Source of the DNA: Effrenium voratum
Taxonomy: Eukaryota > Sar > Dinophyceae > Suessiales > Symbiodiniaceae
Length of the DNA: 64,000 nt
Assembly: GCA_963377175.1 (NCBI GenBank)
Contig: CAUJNA010001623.1
Location: 1-64,000 of the forward strand
Reading direction: 5' to 3'
In this document: piece after piece, positions 45,396-55,765 of the stretch
Layout of the letters: every line of letters starts with the position of its first letter
How positions within the stretch are numbered: position 1 is the first letter of the stretch
The notes under the pieces: generated by a model
The model's database searches: none
What the model saw: the letters and a program-made list of their open reading frames with translations, nothing else
Told to the model about the DNA's origin: nothing
Position numbers and translations under genes: made by a program

Positions 45396-45961
45396 CCCGC
45401 TGTATCCAACAGGTGCAGCAACCTTTTGAGTGTACTTCGGTTTTCGAACAACGCGATGTCCCCGCCAGGGTTGGTGTCGATGTCCTCATCATTGTCTAAG
45501 AGCACTTGGGCATGAACAGCCGCTGCTCTTATCAGAGCACTTTGAACCTCCCTAGCAATTTTCTTGCGAGATGGGAATTTGATCGCACTGGGATGGCTGT
45601 ATCCAGCCTCTCTGCAGCGATTCACGACCCTGCCCGTATTGTCATTTTCAATTGAAACAACAAACACATCAGGGAGATCAGGGATCTTGACCCTCAGAGG
45701 TTCCCTATCAGGACCTTGCTGAAAGTACTTGCTCCTCCAGGACAGCACAACTTCCACATCATCGCAGTACCAAAAGGTCGTCTTGGTATCAGTTCGTCTT
45801 GGGAGCCTCCTCAACAAGGCCGCTCTGCGACCGGAGTTCACCCCGATATCCTCGATCACGGTCCCGTTCGCGTCAACAGTCCTTCTCCAGATGACTTGGT
45901 CCCGTTTTGGACCTCCACCAGTAGTACCTGAGAAGAATAATGCGTCGCGCTTTTCTCCCAA
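45392..45961 (-). CDS. Element B gag C-terminal / pre-protease ORF
   Basis: 189 codons (MGEKRDALFFSGTTGGG). It includes FWYCDDVEVVLSWRSKYF and a helical basic segment (SRKKIAREVQSALIRAAA). It ends LLDTAG with a TGA that overlaps the protease frame. No family recognised. Position suggests the C-terminal part of Gag or the pre-protease spacer. Confidence 0.5.
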   Translation of the reverse strand: MGEKRDALFFSGTTGGGPKRDQVIWRRTVDANGTVIEDIGVNSGRRAALLRRLPRRTDTKTTFWYCDDVEVVLSWRSKYFQQGPDREPLRVKIPDLPDVFVVSIENDNTGRVVNRCREAGYSHPSAIKFPSRKKIAREVQSALIRAAAVHAQVLLDNDEDIDTNPGGDIALFENRSTLKRLLHLLDTAG

Positions 45962-46830
45962 CTGCTAACGCAAGGAGGGAGACAACCCGGTGCAGACCCA
46001 CCGGTGGCTGGGGCAACAGCCCACATAACTGGACACGCCACAACAACACGGTTGGCCTCAGGGTTACGGCCCTATCTAAAGATCCGTCAATCCTTGAGCG
46101 GGGCTGTCGAGACGCCTTGCCTCCCTATCGGGAGGACTGGGCGTAGGTGACCTAGGGGTATCCCCCTCTTCATCCTCAACAGCAGGACCAGGCGTGATAG
46201 GCTTCGTACCCGGAGGTGGCTTCTGATGCAGGTACTTGCACTGCTGAGCTGTGCACTTGCCATACATCCAGTCGTAGCAGTATCCGAAGTATATAGGCTT
46301 GTCCCTAACGGGCCTATCGCCAGTCCTCGGAGTAGAGGGCGCAGCAGGGTTCCTTGGGCTCTTGTCATGCTCAAACTTGCATTCCTGACCATACTGACAC
46401 TTCCCAGTCTTCGTCAGCAGGCCCGATCAGCAGGCCCAGCAGGCAACTGTCTTCTCGGCGACCTGGGAGACGGAGCGCTTATCCCTCAGGAGAACGGCGT
46501 GGCCTCCGGGTCGTCCGAATGGGGGCGGGCCATGTTCATCGCCATGCTGATGAAGTCGAACTGTCCGTGCCTGAGACCTGATTCAGAGCCGCTCCTATCG
46601 GGGCGAGCTCTTTGGGCTTGCTCATCATCAGTGGCCTGACGGAAAATGCGATCGTCTCCATCATCGGTGTACCTGCCACGGCTTCTGGGTGTGTCCCTAC
46701 CGGGCTGACCTGTCGAACCTGCTTCGAAATCCTCGTAGTCGAAGTCCGGTAGGTCCTCACCTGAGCGGAGGCCACCTAGGATGGCCTCCTCATCCACGAC
46801 GCTCCTTCGAGATCGTGGGGTCGACGTCAT
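45962..46830 (-). pseudogene. Element B gag with CCCH zinc fingers
   Basis: Starts at ATG 46830 (MTSTPRSRRSVVDEEAIL). It is acidic and disordered to about 46486, then shifts frame. Around 46400-46230 two CCCH-type fingers occur: KTGKCQYGQECKFEHD and CYDWMYGKCTAQQCKYLH (C-x7-C-x4-C-x3-H). CCCH fingers replace the retroviral CCHC knuckle in some dinoflagellate retroelements. The role would be RNA binding and packaging. Frame shifts near 46480 and 46080. Confidence 0.55.
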
Positions 46831-46871
46831 TGAACTTGTAGTTGATGGTCTCAAGCGCGTAGGAAAGTCCT

Positions 46872-46884
46872 ACGGCTGATAACC
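46872..46884 (-). promoter_or_regulatory. Element B primer binding site (half-tRNA type, candidate)
   Basis: Directly inside the 5' LTR the minus strand reads GGTTATCAGCCGT. Its complement, CGGCTGATAACC, looks like a tRNA anticodon arm (stem-CUGAUAA-stem). It matches 10 of 12 bases of GGTTATGAGCCC, the complement of the initiator-Met anticodon arm. Drosophila copia primes from a 5' half of that tRNA, so the same mode is plausible. Confidence 0.4.
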
Positions 46885-47242
46885 TGTGATTCGGGCACGA
46901 GCCTGTGCCCAGGCAATGGGTAAGTTGGGGTAAACAAGCCACAAAAGAAAGGTTCCCCAAAAGCAAACCAATCCCCGGTCCCAAAGATCAGGGTTTCCCA
47001 CACACCAGAGAACAACAACCAAAGGGAAACAAACCAAAATAGAAAAGGATACCCGCAACCTTAGTCGACGATGAACCGCACGGGCGATCCCCACCAACCT
47101 ACCCCGGGCCGAAGTCTCTTTCTCCTCCGTCACGAAGGCGGTCTCATCCGAGGCGCGCCGGATCCAAAACTTGAGCCAAAACACCACAGGTCGGTCACTA
47201 CCGCGACGTCCCTGATGATGATATGAACCATGGCTAATCACA
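46885..47242 (-). repeat. Element B 5' LTR
   Basis: 358 bp, identical to 27593-27949 apart from three indels. Promoter and polyadenylation signals must lie here, but no classical TATA box is apparent. A sense-strand hairpin TCGC-GGTA-GTGA lies in both LTRs (near 47198 and 27905). Confidence 0.93.
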
Positions 47243-47247
47243 CTTTA
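47243..47247. repeat. Target site duplication of element B (right)
   Basis: CTTTA, identical to 27588-27592. Confidence 0.9.
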
Positions 47248-48825
47248 TAATCTGTGTTCTTGGAATGAAGGATATGAAGAGATAAAATGCCCGTCAAGGA
47301 AGGACTAACAGCATCTGGACAGGACTTCCTCCATTCATTAGTTTATTATCATTCACCTATTAATCTGTTATCTGATATTAAAGGGAAATAGGAATGGCAA
47401 ATCAACTTTCTATGCCTAATATAAATATTCTGCCATGAGCCCTGCGCTCTCCAACAACTTCAAGCTCCCACCCTCCTCCAACGCGCGCAGAAGAGCCTGG
47501 AGCTTCTGGACGAAAGCTGTGGCTAAAGTATCTAGCTGCCCCCGGCACTCCGCGAGGGACCGCGCGAAGGGCCGGCTCCGCGCAGCCTTGCGAACTGATC
47601 GACGAAAGGCGAATAAACGTGCACGATCGTGCACGTGTGACGTGTGTATTCACTGTTCATGTATACATGCAACGCAAACGGGCCAAAACAAGCAGAATAA
47701 ATCCCACATCCAGTTCCCACCCCCTTGTTCCTGGCGCGGAATTTGGGGTCAGCTACACAAGCTCCTGGTGGCTGAGCTGGCTCCCTCACCTGCCCTCTCT
47801 GGCTCAACGACTAGCCTGCTGCTGTCCAGACAGGCTCTGCTGCCAGTGACTTGCTTTGCTCAGCTGCGCTGTGGCGTGGTTGGGTTTGGCACGCAACTGG
47901 CTAACTCAGTCAGCCAGCTCACTCCTGGCTTCGCTGGCGCTCTGCGCCAGCAAGTCCGCTGGCTCCGTTGGCTTGCTGAGCCCCAAATCGCCCAGCTGGC
48001 GCCACCCACTTGCCGGCCACTTGCTCGCATTGCTCCGCTGGCCAAGGGCTAGCCGAGCGATTGGCTTGACTGGAGAACACGCCCTGCTTGTCCGCCGTTG
48101 CGAGGTTGTCCACGAAGTTTTTGTGCGCGTGCGGTCAGTGGCTACATTACGCTCATTGACAATTGCGCCGCTTGCGGCCTGCAAGCGCTTGCAGCGCGGC
48201 GTCAAGCCCTTGCCCCCGCCACGCCACGTGCGACGGGCTAGAAGAAGCAATGGAGTTCGACCGAGCTTGTCGATTGTAACATGCATTTGGGAAAACTCCA
48301 TCTTCGCGAAACAAACATTATTTTGCGAAGCGTTGGCGCCATTGCCACGCCTTTTTGCTCGCAGTGTGCGCTGTGGAAGCCTGCAGCGCATTAGATGAAA
48401 GAAGTCACCATCATTCGCCCTTGCCGCGTGCGCTTGCTGGGGTGTGGGCTTTCGCGGATCTTTCGCGAAACTTACTCCCAAATTGCCCAGCCAATGTTTG
48501 GGTTTGCGCCGTTCCCAACACAGGCAGGGAATCTAGAATGCAAGTAAAAACGGGGGGCTGCAATATTTAAGTGCGCAAGCAGCTTCAAAGAACCCATTGG
48601 GAACTTTCGCGATTTTTGCCGCGAACTTGATCGCCGTGGAGGGGCTTAAAACTTAAGCCAGTAGTCACCGAACACATAAGTTCTTCACTCAGCGCCCTAC
48701 GATTGCCCGCGCCCCATGCCCTTGCGGAAAAATGAGCCCTGTCTCGAATCGAAGCCCGAAGACCCGAACTTAAGCAGAAACCCGAAACCCTTCCAACCTA
48801 AAGAGTCAGCGGCGGTGGCCCCTGC
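47248..48825. other. Unassigned DNA right of element B
   Basis: 47248-47420 is the continuation of the AT-richer host block. 47420-48825 is GC-richer, with long open frames on both strands (for example 47435-48052 + and 48481-47906 -) that overlap fully and show no domain. I see no supported gene. Confidence 0.4.
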
Positions 48826-48999
48826 TCTGTGTTTTGCAGACCATTGGCCTTTAGGCAATCAGTTTTACACGTATACATAATGGCTCAAGGACCCTTTTTC
48901 TACCATAGAGCTCGTACTCAGTACAACGCTGTTCCATAAGCTTACTTCTACAACGAATTCTTGTTGAAAAGCAGATCCAGGGCCAGTGGGAGCCTGCTA

Positions 49000-49172
49000 T
49001 CACGGTGGGTGTTGTTGGCTGTTGGTTTTTGGTTTTTGGTTGCTCATTGTTGTCTGTTGGTTGTTGGTTGCTGGTTGTTGGCTGTCAGCGGTTGGTTGTT
49101 GGTTTGCGGTCGTTGGTTGTTGGCCGTTGGTTGTTGGCTGTCGGCTGTTGGTTGCTGGCCGTTGGCTGTTTA
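49000..49172. repeat. (GTTGGTT/GTTGGCT)n simple repeat
   Basis: About 170 bases of 7-bp-type units GTTGGTT, GTTGGCT and GTTGGCC. Low-complexity open frames on both strands result from it. Confidence 0.85.
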
Positions 49173-49799
49173 CCCCATATGGGGCGACAGCGTCTGCGCG
49201 CTCTTGTCCTCTGCGAGTCTTCTGATTCTCCATCTTCTTGATGAAAAATTGGGAAGTGAGGGATGAATGGGGAAGAGAGGGATGAGCCCTCCTCACTATC
49301 TGATTGCATCGGTGAATTGACTGGATAGACGCCAATTCACGCACAGGGCCATGCTTGTTGCACATTTCTATTCTCCCACCACACGCGCACGCATTTTTTC
49401 TCGCGGGCTTGTTCCTTCTCTTGTCATTTGTCTCAGAGAGTGCCGTAACACGGAAGTTCCTTCTAAACTTCCTTTGGTTAGCACAGATCTTTTGGCCGGC
49501 TGTCATGTGTGACCATTGTGCTTCATCGAGAACAAGGTCTGGCAAACAATAACTTACAAAAAGCAGCCTTTGGCACTGCACGGGTGGAGCGCCGGCTTGG
49601 CTGGGGGGAAGTGTCTGTGTGTATGCGTCGCTTTGCGATAGAAGATGCTCCGCAAACACCCGCTTTGGCGCAGCGCTCTTGTGGCGACCTGACTCAGGAT
49701 GCTGGGCCTGAACAACCCAATGTACACCGTGCCAGCTTCGAACTTCGAACTTGCTAATCTTTCGGTCGCGCAAGCGGGTGTGTGTTTGCGCGCGCTTGT

Positions 49800-49888
49800 C
49801 TCTGCGTGCGCGTTTGTGCGTGTGTGCGTGCGTGCGTGCGTGCGTGCGTGTGTGTGTGTGTGTGTGGGTGTGTGGGTGTGTGTGTGGG

Positions 49889-49920
<32 letters not shown>

Positions 49921-49942
49921 TGTGTGTGTGTGTGTGTTGTGG
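49800..49942. repeat. (TG)n / (TGCG)n microsatellite
   Basis: Alternating TG, TGCG and TGGG runs, capable of Z-DNA-like alternation. Frames here read Cys/Val/Arg or His/Thr repeats and are not genes. Confidence 0.9.
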
Positions 49943-50860
49943 AGGGCGCCCATTTTCGGATTCCGAGCCAAGAGCCAATGATGCTTTGCGCGCGGGCGCC
50001 AGGACCAAGAAGCAATGGTGCTCTTTGCACGGGCGCCCGAGCCAAGAATCAATGATACTCTTTGTTGGAACAAGAAAGTCAACAACCAGCGAATGAAGGA
50101 ATGGCAATCCTACAGCAAGCAATAGGACTACAACAGGGGTTACGACTACAGTGGATGCAAGGACTACAGCAAGAATGGCATGAAGGATATTTATTACAGC
50201 AAGAACTACGGCTACCAGCAGCACTGGCGCTAAAGACGAACAAGTATGATCAGCTGCCTCGAGCAAGGATCCTTTTCCAACTCGCAACAACCAATGGCAC
50301 AACGACATAACCAACCAATCGACACCCCCGCGAGATCCGGACTTTTGGCCTCATCGTCTATAAGACTATTCCAGTTACGACACCATCTCTACAAGAGTTT
50401 GTTTTGTTCAAAGGCACATTAGCCCGTATCTTTTTCAAGCCAACGCATCTGCAAGTCACAACAGATGCAGACTCATTTGACATGATTAGATGTCAACTTT
50501 CGCGCGCCATCGCGCTCAGTTTGCGCAAGCCATGTAGATATCAGACAATCCAACATATCCGTGTCACAAAACAGGGTGAGCTTCTTGATATGTTCGAAAT
50601 CGACTTGTTTTTATCAATGGCTACGGCACGCATAAAACATGCAGGGCCTTGAAGATACAACTCGACGCCAAAGGTCAACAGAAACTTGTGTGTGTTTTGT
50701 TCTCTGTTCTGCAGGGTGTTGGCTTTTGGCAATCGGCTTGCAACCTTTTCCACCATAGAGTTCATACTCGCTACCGGCTGACACTCTGCATTCCTGAGAA
50801 ACTTCCACAACCACAGTGTCAACATCAGACCATCAGATCACATTCTGGTTGAGCCAGGAT

Positions 50861-53060
50861 CATCCAGAACACCAAACCTTGATTGGTGTTGGCACCCCCA
50901 ACCAAAAACTATCAGCAATCACCCTAGGTTAAGCTTGCTTAGGGTTTCGGCTTCGGCCTCAGGGTTTAGGTTTACGGTTTGGTGTGGGTTGGGGGTTCAG
51001 GCTTGGGGTAGCGTTTAGGCCTATTTTTAAGCCTGATCAGCTAATTGAGAGGTTGGGTATTGTTTTCTGGAGCTTTCAGACTTTCAGGGGCTGGCGTGTG
51101 ACAAACTCCAAGTGCAGTCATGACAAGCCGGGAGCAGGGGCAGCTTCCTTGATACACCTCACAAAACAACCCGCCGTGGGGACTTCTTGCAAGCACCTTT
51201 TGATCAACCGCCCATATGTCTGTCATTCCACTTACTTCAAGCATCACAAGCACTAACGGTGTCACACGCCTGAAACAGATCTGCCACGTCCGCCTCCACC
51301 TCCATCATGGCTTCTGCTGCTTCGAAGGATGAAGCACATGCCTGCGAATGGCTCATGCCCCTGTACGCCTGGCCCTGGCTATCTTCAAACCTTCACTATG
51401 TTTTGATGATGTTTTTTTAATCAGAGCATGCCCATTGTCTCAGCTATACGCGCCATCCTTTCTTGCAGCGACTTGAAACGAACCGGACATATGCTTCATT
51501 GGGTTGGTCCAGTGTTTGCGCAAATGCAGCAAGCCGGCCAAGCTAGCTCGGGCAGCTTCTTGTTCTGCAAGACTGGCTGCGTGCAGGGTATGCACCATTC
51601 AGGTAGGCTTGGTGGAGTTATCCGCTAACAACCTTTACCGATCGTCTACCTGTTGCAACACCACATGTTTTACAATTCGCATGAATGCGACAGCCTCTGT
51701 GTCTCTGCCAAACTAATGCGTGTTTGCTGGACCGCCGCCGGCAAGTGGACGCGCAACCAAATCTGGTTGAGTATGCGGTTCGCGGCCCGCGCAAGTGGGA
51801 CAGTGATGGAACATTCAAGCGCGCTACAAGTCGAAAGTCCAAGTCTACATGCTTGGCAGCCTGTCCCAAACGGCGATGACATAAAATAGTCGCTCGGCCC
51901 CAGGAAACGGGACGGGCGCAAGCTCGCAAGAAAGCATTCCCGTGTCTGACAGTCTCGGCATGCATTCGGCAGAAGCAAGACAAGCTCTCCGATTGCTCTA
52001 CACTCAAAAAGCACAAGTGGCAAACCGCACTGAAGTGTGCCTGCTACAGACGTTGAAATTGAAACACAAACATAAATCCGCAACGCTCTTTCAGCCAATG
52101 TATGAGCCCATATGACAGATTGCTAGACACTGCAGCTTCCTGGTTCGGTCTGAACATCCCCGATTGCTTCATGCGAGAAGCGCCAGACCAGCATGTTGCG
52201 CTGAAGAATCTGCGGCTCAAACAAGGGCCCTGAAATTCAGGAAGCTTTCTTCGACTTTCCTGCGCCCTTTCTTAGTCTGCCCGTTCCTGCTCTTGCAAAG
52301 CGCAGAACTCCAAGGCCAGGTTGAGCAAGTTGGAGACTCCAGAGAGGACAGCCTTGCACAATAACTCCATCCCACAAGTTAGAGACTTCAATCCGAGAAA
52401 GACATCAGAGACGACCCAAGATTCACCCCGTTCCGAATTTCCGAGATTCAGCCTAGCCGGGTGAGCTGCGCCTCGCTGCCTCGGGCCAAGAAGGCCCCCT
52501 CCTCGAGGCCCGCCAAATAACGCTCGTGCTGCAATATCACCTGCGGTTCAAAGAACCTCTGAGTTTACAAAGCCCACGGATTTTTTTGAAATGTAACGCG
52601 CAAGCTCCGGCATACTCCCTGCTCTTACCTGGTCCAAGTCAGTGCAGGCCCGCCAACCAACTTGCAGCTTGGCCCAGGAAGTGTCCAACACCTCGAACAT
52701 CACGTAGGACTGGATGTTCTGCGCCTAGACAAGTAGGAAGCCCAGTTTCGATATCAAGGCCAACAATTCTCTGCGTCTCAAGAAAACATGTTCATTGTCT
52801 TTTCCTCTTCCTTTCCCCTCTTTTGGTATCTTTGTCTTTCCGTGTCTGCCTTTATGTTCTTTTCATGTCTGCCACTTCTTCCACGTCTCCTCTCAATCTC
52901 TCCCGCCCCGTTTCACGCTTCCTTGCATTTCCGTATCCTAGCTGCCAGGTGGGCGATCTCGTGGCGCAGCAGCGCGGTTCGGAGGAGCGTGGTGCGCATC
53001 TCCAACCAAAGCTCCGGCGAGGCCGGCGACCGGAGGCCCCGGAGTGACATCCGGAGCCCA
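50861..53060. other. Unassigned DNA with degenerate telomere-like words
   Basis: 50930-51010 contains TTAGGGTTTCGG and CAGGGTTTAGGTTTACGGTTT, degenerate forms of a TTTAGGG-type repeat. The remainder has no recognisable gene; overlapping frames of up to 170 codons lack domains. Confidence 0.4.
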
Positions 53061-53735
53061 CACCTAGCGAGAAGGAACTTGAACAGAACAAAACAACGAG
53101 CAGATCAACGCAAAAAACAAAAAACAGTAAATGAGAAGCGCAACACACATAGCAACTAAACGACCAATAGTGACCAAACAAACAACAAAGAAATGAAAAG
53201 ACAAACAAAAGCAAACAAGAAAGTAAATATAAAAACAATTAAGACGACAGTTCCGAAAATGTGTGATCAAATGCAGGAAGCAAGAGATGACCCAAGAAAC
53301 AAACAGCAGGAACCGAGAAACAATCAAATGAACATATGCATGAAACAAGGCAAGAACAAGCAAAAGTGCATATAGGGCACACAAAGATAAACGAACAAAA
53401 ACAACAAAATGATAAGCGGGCAACATGCCCAAAAAACAATCACAACATGAAGAATTAAACGACAGAATGAACCAGCAAAGCAGAACAGATGGCCAGAAAA
53501 AACCGCAAAATGTGTAATAACTAAGGGAGCAAGGTCTGTAAACAGGCACGAACAAGGGAGTTACCAAATAAACAACCAAGCAAATGAAGAGACGAACCCA
53601 ACAACCAAGAAACAACCCACACGGGGCATGAACCAATGACCAAAACAAGACATGAACAGAAACAAGAAAGACAGGAAGAAATAACCACCATCCAATGAAC
53701 AAACACGCGTAAGGCAAATGGCGGGGCGACCGAAA
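53061..53735. repeat. A-rich low-complexity tract
   Basis: AACAAAC/GAACAA-type sequence on the plus strand. The long minus-strand frame through it (hydrophobic Phe/Leu/Cys/Val) reflects T-richness, not a membrane protein. Confidence 0.7.
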
Positions 53736-53739
53736 AAGG

Positions 53740-54185
53740 GCCAGCGCTTTTCCACCTGACGCTGAGTTCGCACTCTGACGCTGCGTTCCAAAAACCTGTG
53801 ACGCCGCATTCCCTGACGCCACGTTCTCCCCTGACGCTGCATTCCCGGCTGACGCCGCATTCTGACGCCACATTCTCTGACGCCACATTCGCACCTGACG
53901 CCGCATTCCCGGCTGACACCGTGTTCCGTCGCCGCATTCTCTGGCGCAATATTTTCGGCTGACGCCGCATTGTGACTCAGCCACATTCACCCCTGACGCC
54001 GCATTCCTGGGTCATTCTGACGCCACATTCCCTGACGCCACATTCCTCCCTGACAATTCCTGGCCGACGCCGCACCCAGACGCCGCACTCCCTGACGCCA
54101 AACATTCCTGGCTGACGCCGCCTTCCCGGCTGACGACGCGTTCTGACGCCACATCCCCCCCGACACCGCATTCTGGGCCGAGAAC
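53740..54185. repeat. CTGACGCCGCATTC minisatellite
   Basis: About 20 degenerate units of CTGACGC(C/T)(G/A)CATTC, spaced 14-24 bases apart with variable CCCGG or TCCC fillers. Minus-strand frames read GNAASGENVAS-like repeats. Confidence 0.85.
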
Positions 54186-55345
54186 CCAGGTTCGCGCCAC
54201 GCGCGCCCGAGCTTTGGACTGCCATGCTCGTTTCCTACACTTTTCTATTATCTGTTCTGCTTTGGGTGACCGGCAGGGGGACCAAGGGCTGTGTCGGGGA
54301 TTTTTCTTATTGCAGGAAGCGGTGACACTACAATCAGGCAGTAACTTAGCACGCGCACAAGCTGCGACACCCGCTGCTGTCGGCAAAGACATGGGCGCCA
54401 CCTCCCCTACATGACTGGGTCTGCTGTGCGCAGAAAACTGTTACAACGAGCGCAACCAGCTGGCACGAGGCCAAAAGCATCGAGAGCGCTGTTGGGCAGC
54501 GCTGCGGCGCGCAGGACCGATGGGTGAAAAGTCAGTCGCTGCCGGCCAGCGAGCGTCACGCCCACGTCGCCCTTATATTCCTCCTCAAGCTAGTTTGCAG
54601 CTTTCAGGCCAACCATGGGCTGCAAACTCACAATTAACATTAAGCAAGAACATCTTGCGGCGCAGCAATTATCACAAAAAGTTTTTGCCTTGGCAACCGC
54701 CGACCTAGAGCTGCCCCAGCAGAAACAAGCCAGGCGTCAAGTTCTTCACGAGGAGCCTGGATGACATCCAAAGCAAGTTTGCTGCCCAGCATACATCCTC
54801 GATGAGGCGGCTGCCTGCTTAAGAGTAGCGCGATAAACTGCGTGCGCCAAATGTGCTGGACTGCGCGCAGGGACAAAAACACTCTGGCCACTCAACGCAG
54901 TTCCCTCCTAGAAGCTGGCGCCTTGTGCGCCGTCGGCGTGCGTGCTATGTCTGACCAAGCTGGCCATGGCTCCAGTGTGGCGGTTGGGTCTGCGTCAGGT
55001 TGCGGCACATGCGAAGCGGTGCCCTTTTTTTGAAAGGCGCATTGGCAGCGTTGTGCAAAAGCACAAGTTGGCTATCACGCTCAGGGGCTTTGAGCCCAGC
55101 ACGACTTTCAAACCGCAGAACCCGCCGCTGTCCACAAAACGGGCAAGGCGACGGGGCTGGCTCCCCGGAAGCTGGTGCTCATGACAGAAGCGCTAGCGTG
55201 CCCAAGTATGGCTGCTGAAACTGCAAAGCAGCATCTTCTGCAGCTTGGCCAGCTTCTGCGTCTGCAAGTCAAACTGGCACATCATCTGCCGCTCTGCGGA
55301 CAGTCCGCCACCCGCTAACCAATGCTGCTTCCAATCAAAGATGTC
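54186..55345. other. Unassigned intergenic DNA
   Basis: No gene recognised. A minus frame at 54891-54640 (LDVIQAPREELDAWLVSAGA) looks protein-like but is only 83 codons long and isolated. Confidence 0.3.
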
Positions 55346-55765
55346 CTGGGATTAGAATGAACAAAGCGCATTGTTCATGTCCAATCTTTTGGGAAGCGCG
55401 TAGCAGGTACCAGCTTCAGTGTTTGAACAGGTGTGTGGGGTCTCTTGGGTCAAAAGATGGCCTGGGATTAAGAATGAACAAAGCGTTTTAGTGGGTTGAA
55501 GCTTCAGTGCTTGAACAGGTGTGTGTAAAAATGGCCCCAGCGCAGTGTTCATCTTTAATCTTTTGGGAAGTGCGTAGTGGGTAAGGTAGTGGGTAACAGC
55601 CTCAGTGTTTAAACAGGTGTGTGGGGTCTGCTGAATCAAAGACGGCCCCGGGATTAAGAATGAACAAAGCGCATTGTGCATCTTTAATCTTTTGGGAAGC
55701 TCGTAGTGGGTAAAATCTTCAGTGATTGAACAGGAACCAAAGATGGCCCTGGGATTAAGAATGAC
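55346..55765. repeat. Imperfect ~100-bp tandem repeat, about four units
   Basis: Each unit has GGGATTAAGAATGAACAAAG, ATCTTTAATCTTTTGGGAAG, GCGTAGTGGGTAA, CTTCAGTGTTTGAACAGG and AAAGATGGCCC. Units begin near 55349, 55454, 55650 and 55755, with internal deletions in the second. Confidence 0.8.

Larger units (their letters stand above)
27593..47242 (-). mobile_element. Element B, 19.65-kb copia-type LTR retrotransposon
   Basis: Bounded by 357/358-bp direct repeats beginning TGTGATT and ending AATCACA, flanked by CTTTA on both sides. Read on the minus strand: LTR, half-tRNA-like primer site, gag with CCCH zinc fingers, protease, integrase, methyltransferase-like plus dUTPase, RT, RNase H, then about 10 kb with at least seven more same-strand ORF regions, polypurine tract, LTR. 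Integrase before RT gives a copia assignment. It is far larger than the usual copia size of about 5-10 kb. Several frames are interrupted by apparent one-base indels although the LTRs show no substitutions. Confidence 0.93.
48826..50860 (+). mobile_element. Relic A3, scrambled family A-related element
   Basis: LTR-like sequence at 48829-48960 (TGTGTTTTGCAGACCATTGG, TGGCTCAAGG, ACCATAGAGCTCGTACTC) recurs from 50687 (TGTGTGTGTTTTGTTC..., ACCATAGAGTTCATACTC). Between them: a (GTTG)n run 49000-49170; a minus-strand fragment 49560-49190 encoding DSEDSQRTR and LDEAQWSHMTAGQKICAN, as in the A1 pol linker; a (TG/CG)n run; and a plus-strand fragment 50040-50235 with the Tyr/Gln-rich ORF2 tail. The ATGGCTACGGCAC block and an AGAAACT purine stretch precede the second LTR. 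Confidence 0.55.

Noticed and set aside
47435..48052. 205-codon Ala/Leu/Ser-rich plus frame
   Set aside because: Fully overlapped by minus frames of similar length; no domain to decide either way.
49554..50085. His/Thr repeat protein on the minus strand
   Set aside because: Encoded by the (TG/CG)n microsatellite.
50984..51256. 90-codon plus frame after the telomere-like words
   Set aside because: No family, no context; likely chance.
53064..53990. 308-codon hydrophobic minus-strand frame resembling a multi-pass membrane protein
   Set aside because: T-rich strand of an A-rich low-complexity tract joined to a minisatellite; Phe/Leu/Cys/Val bias comes from base composition.
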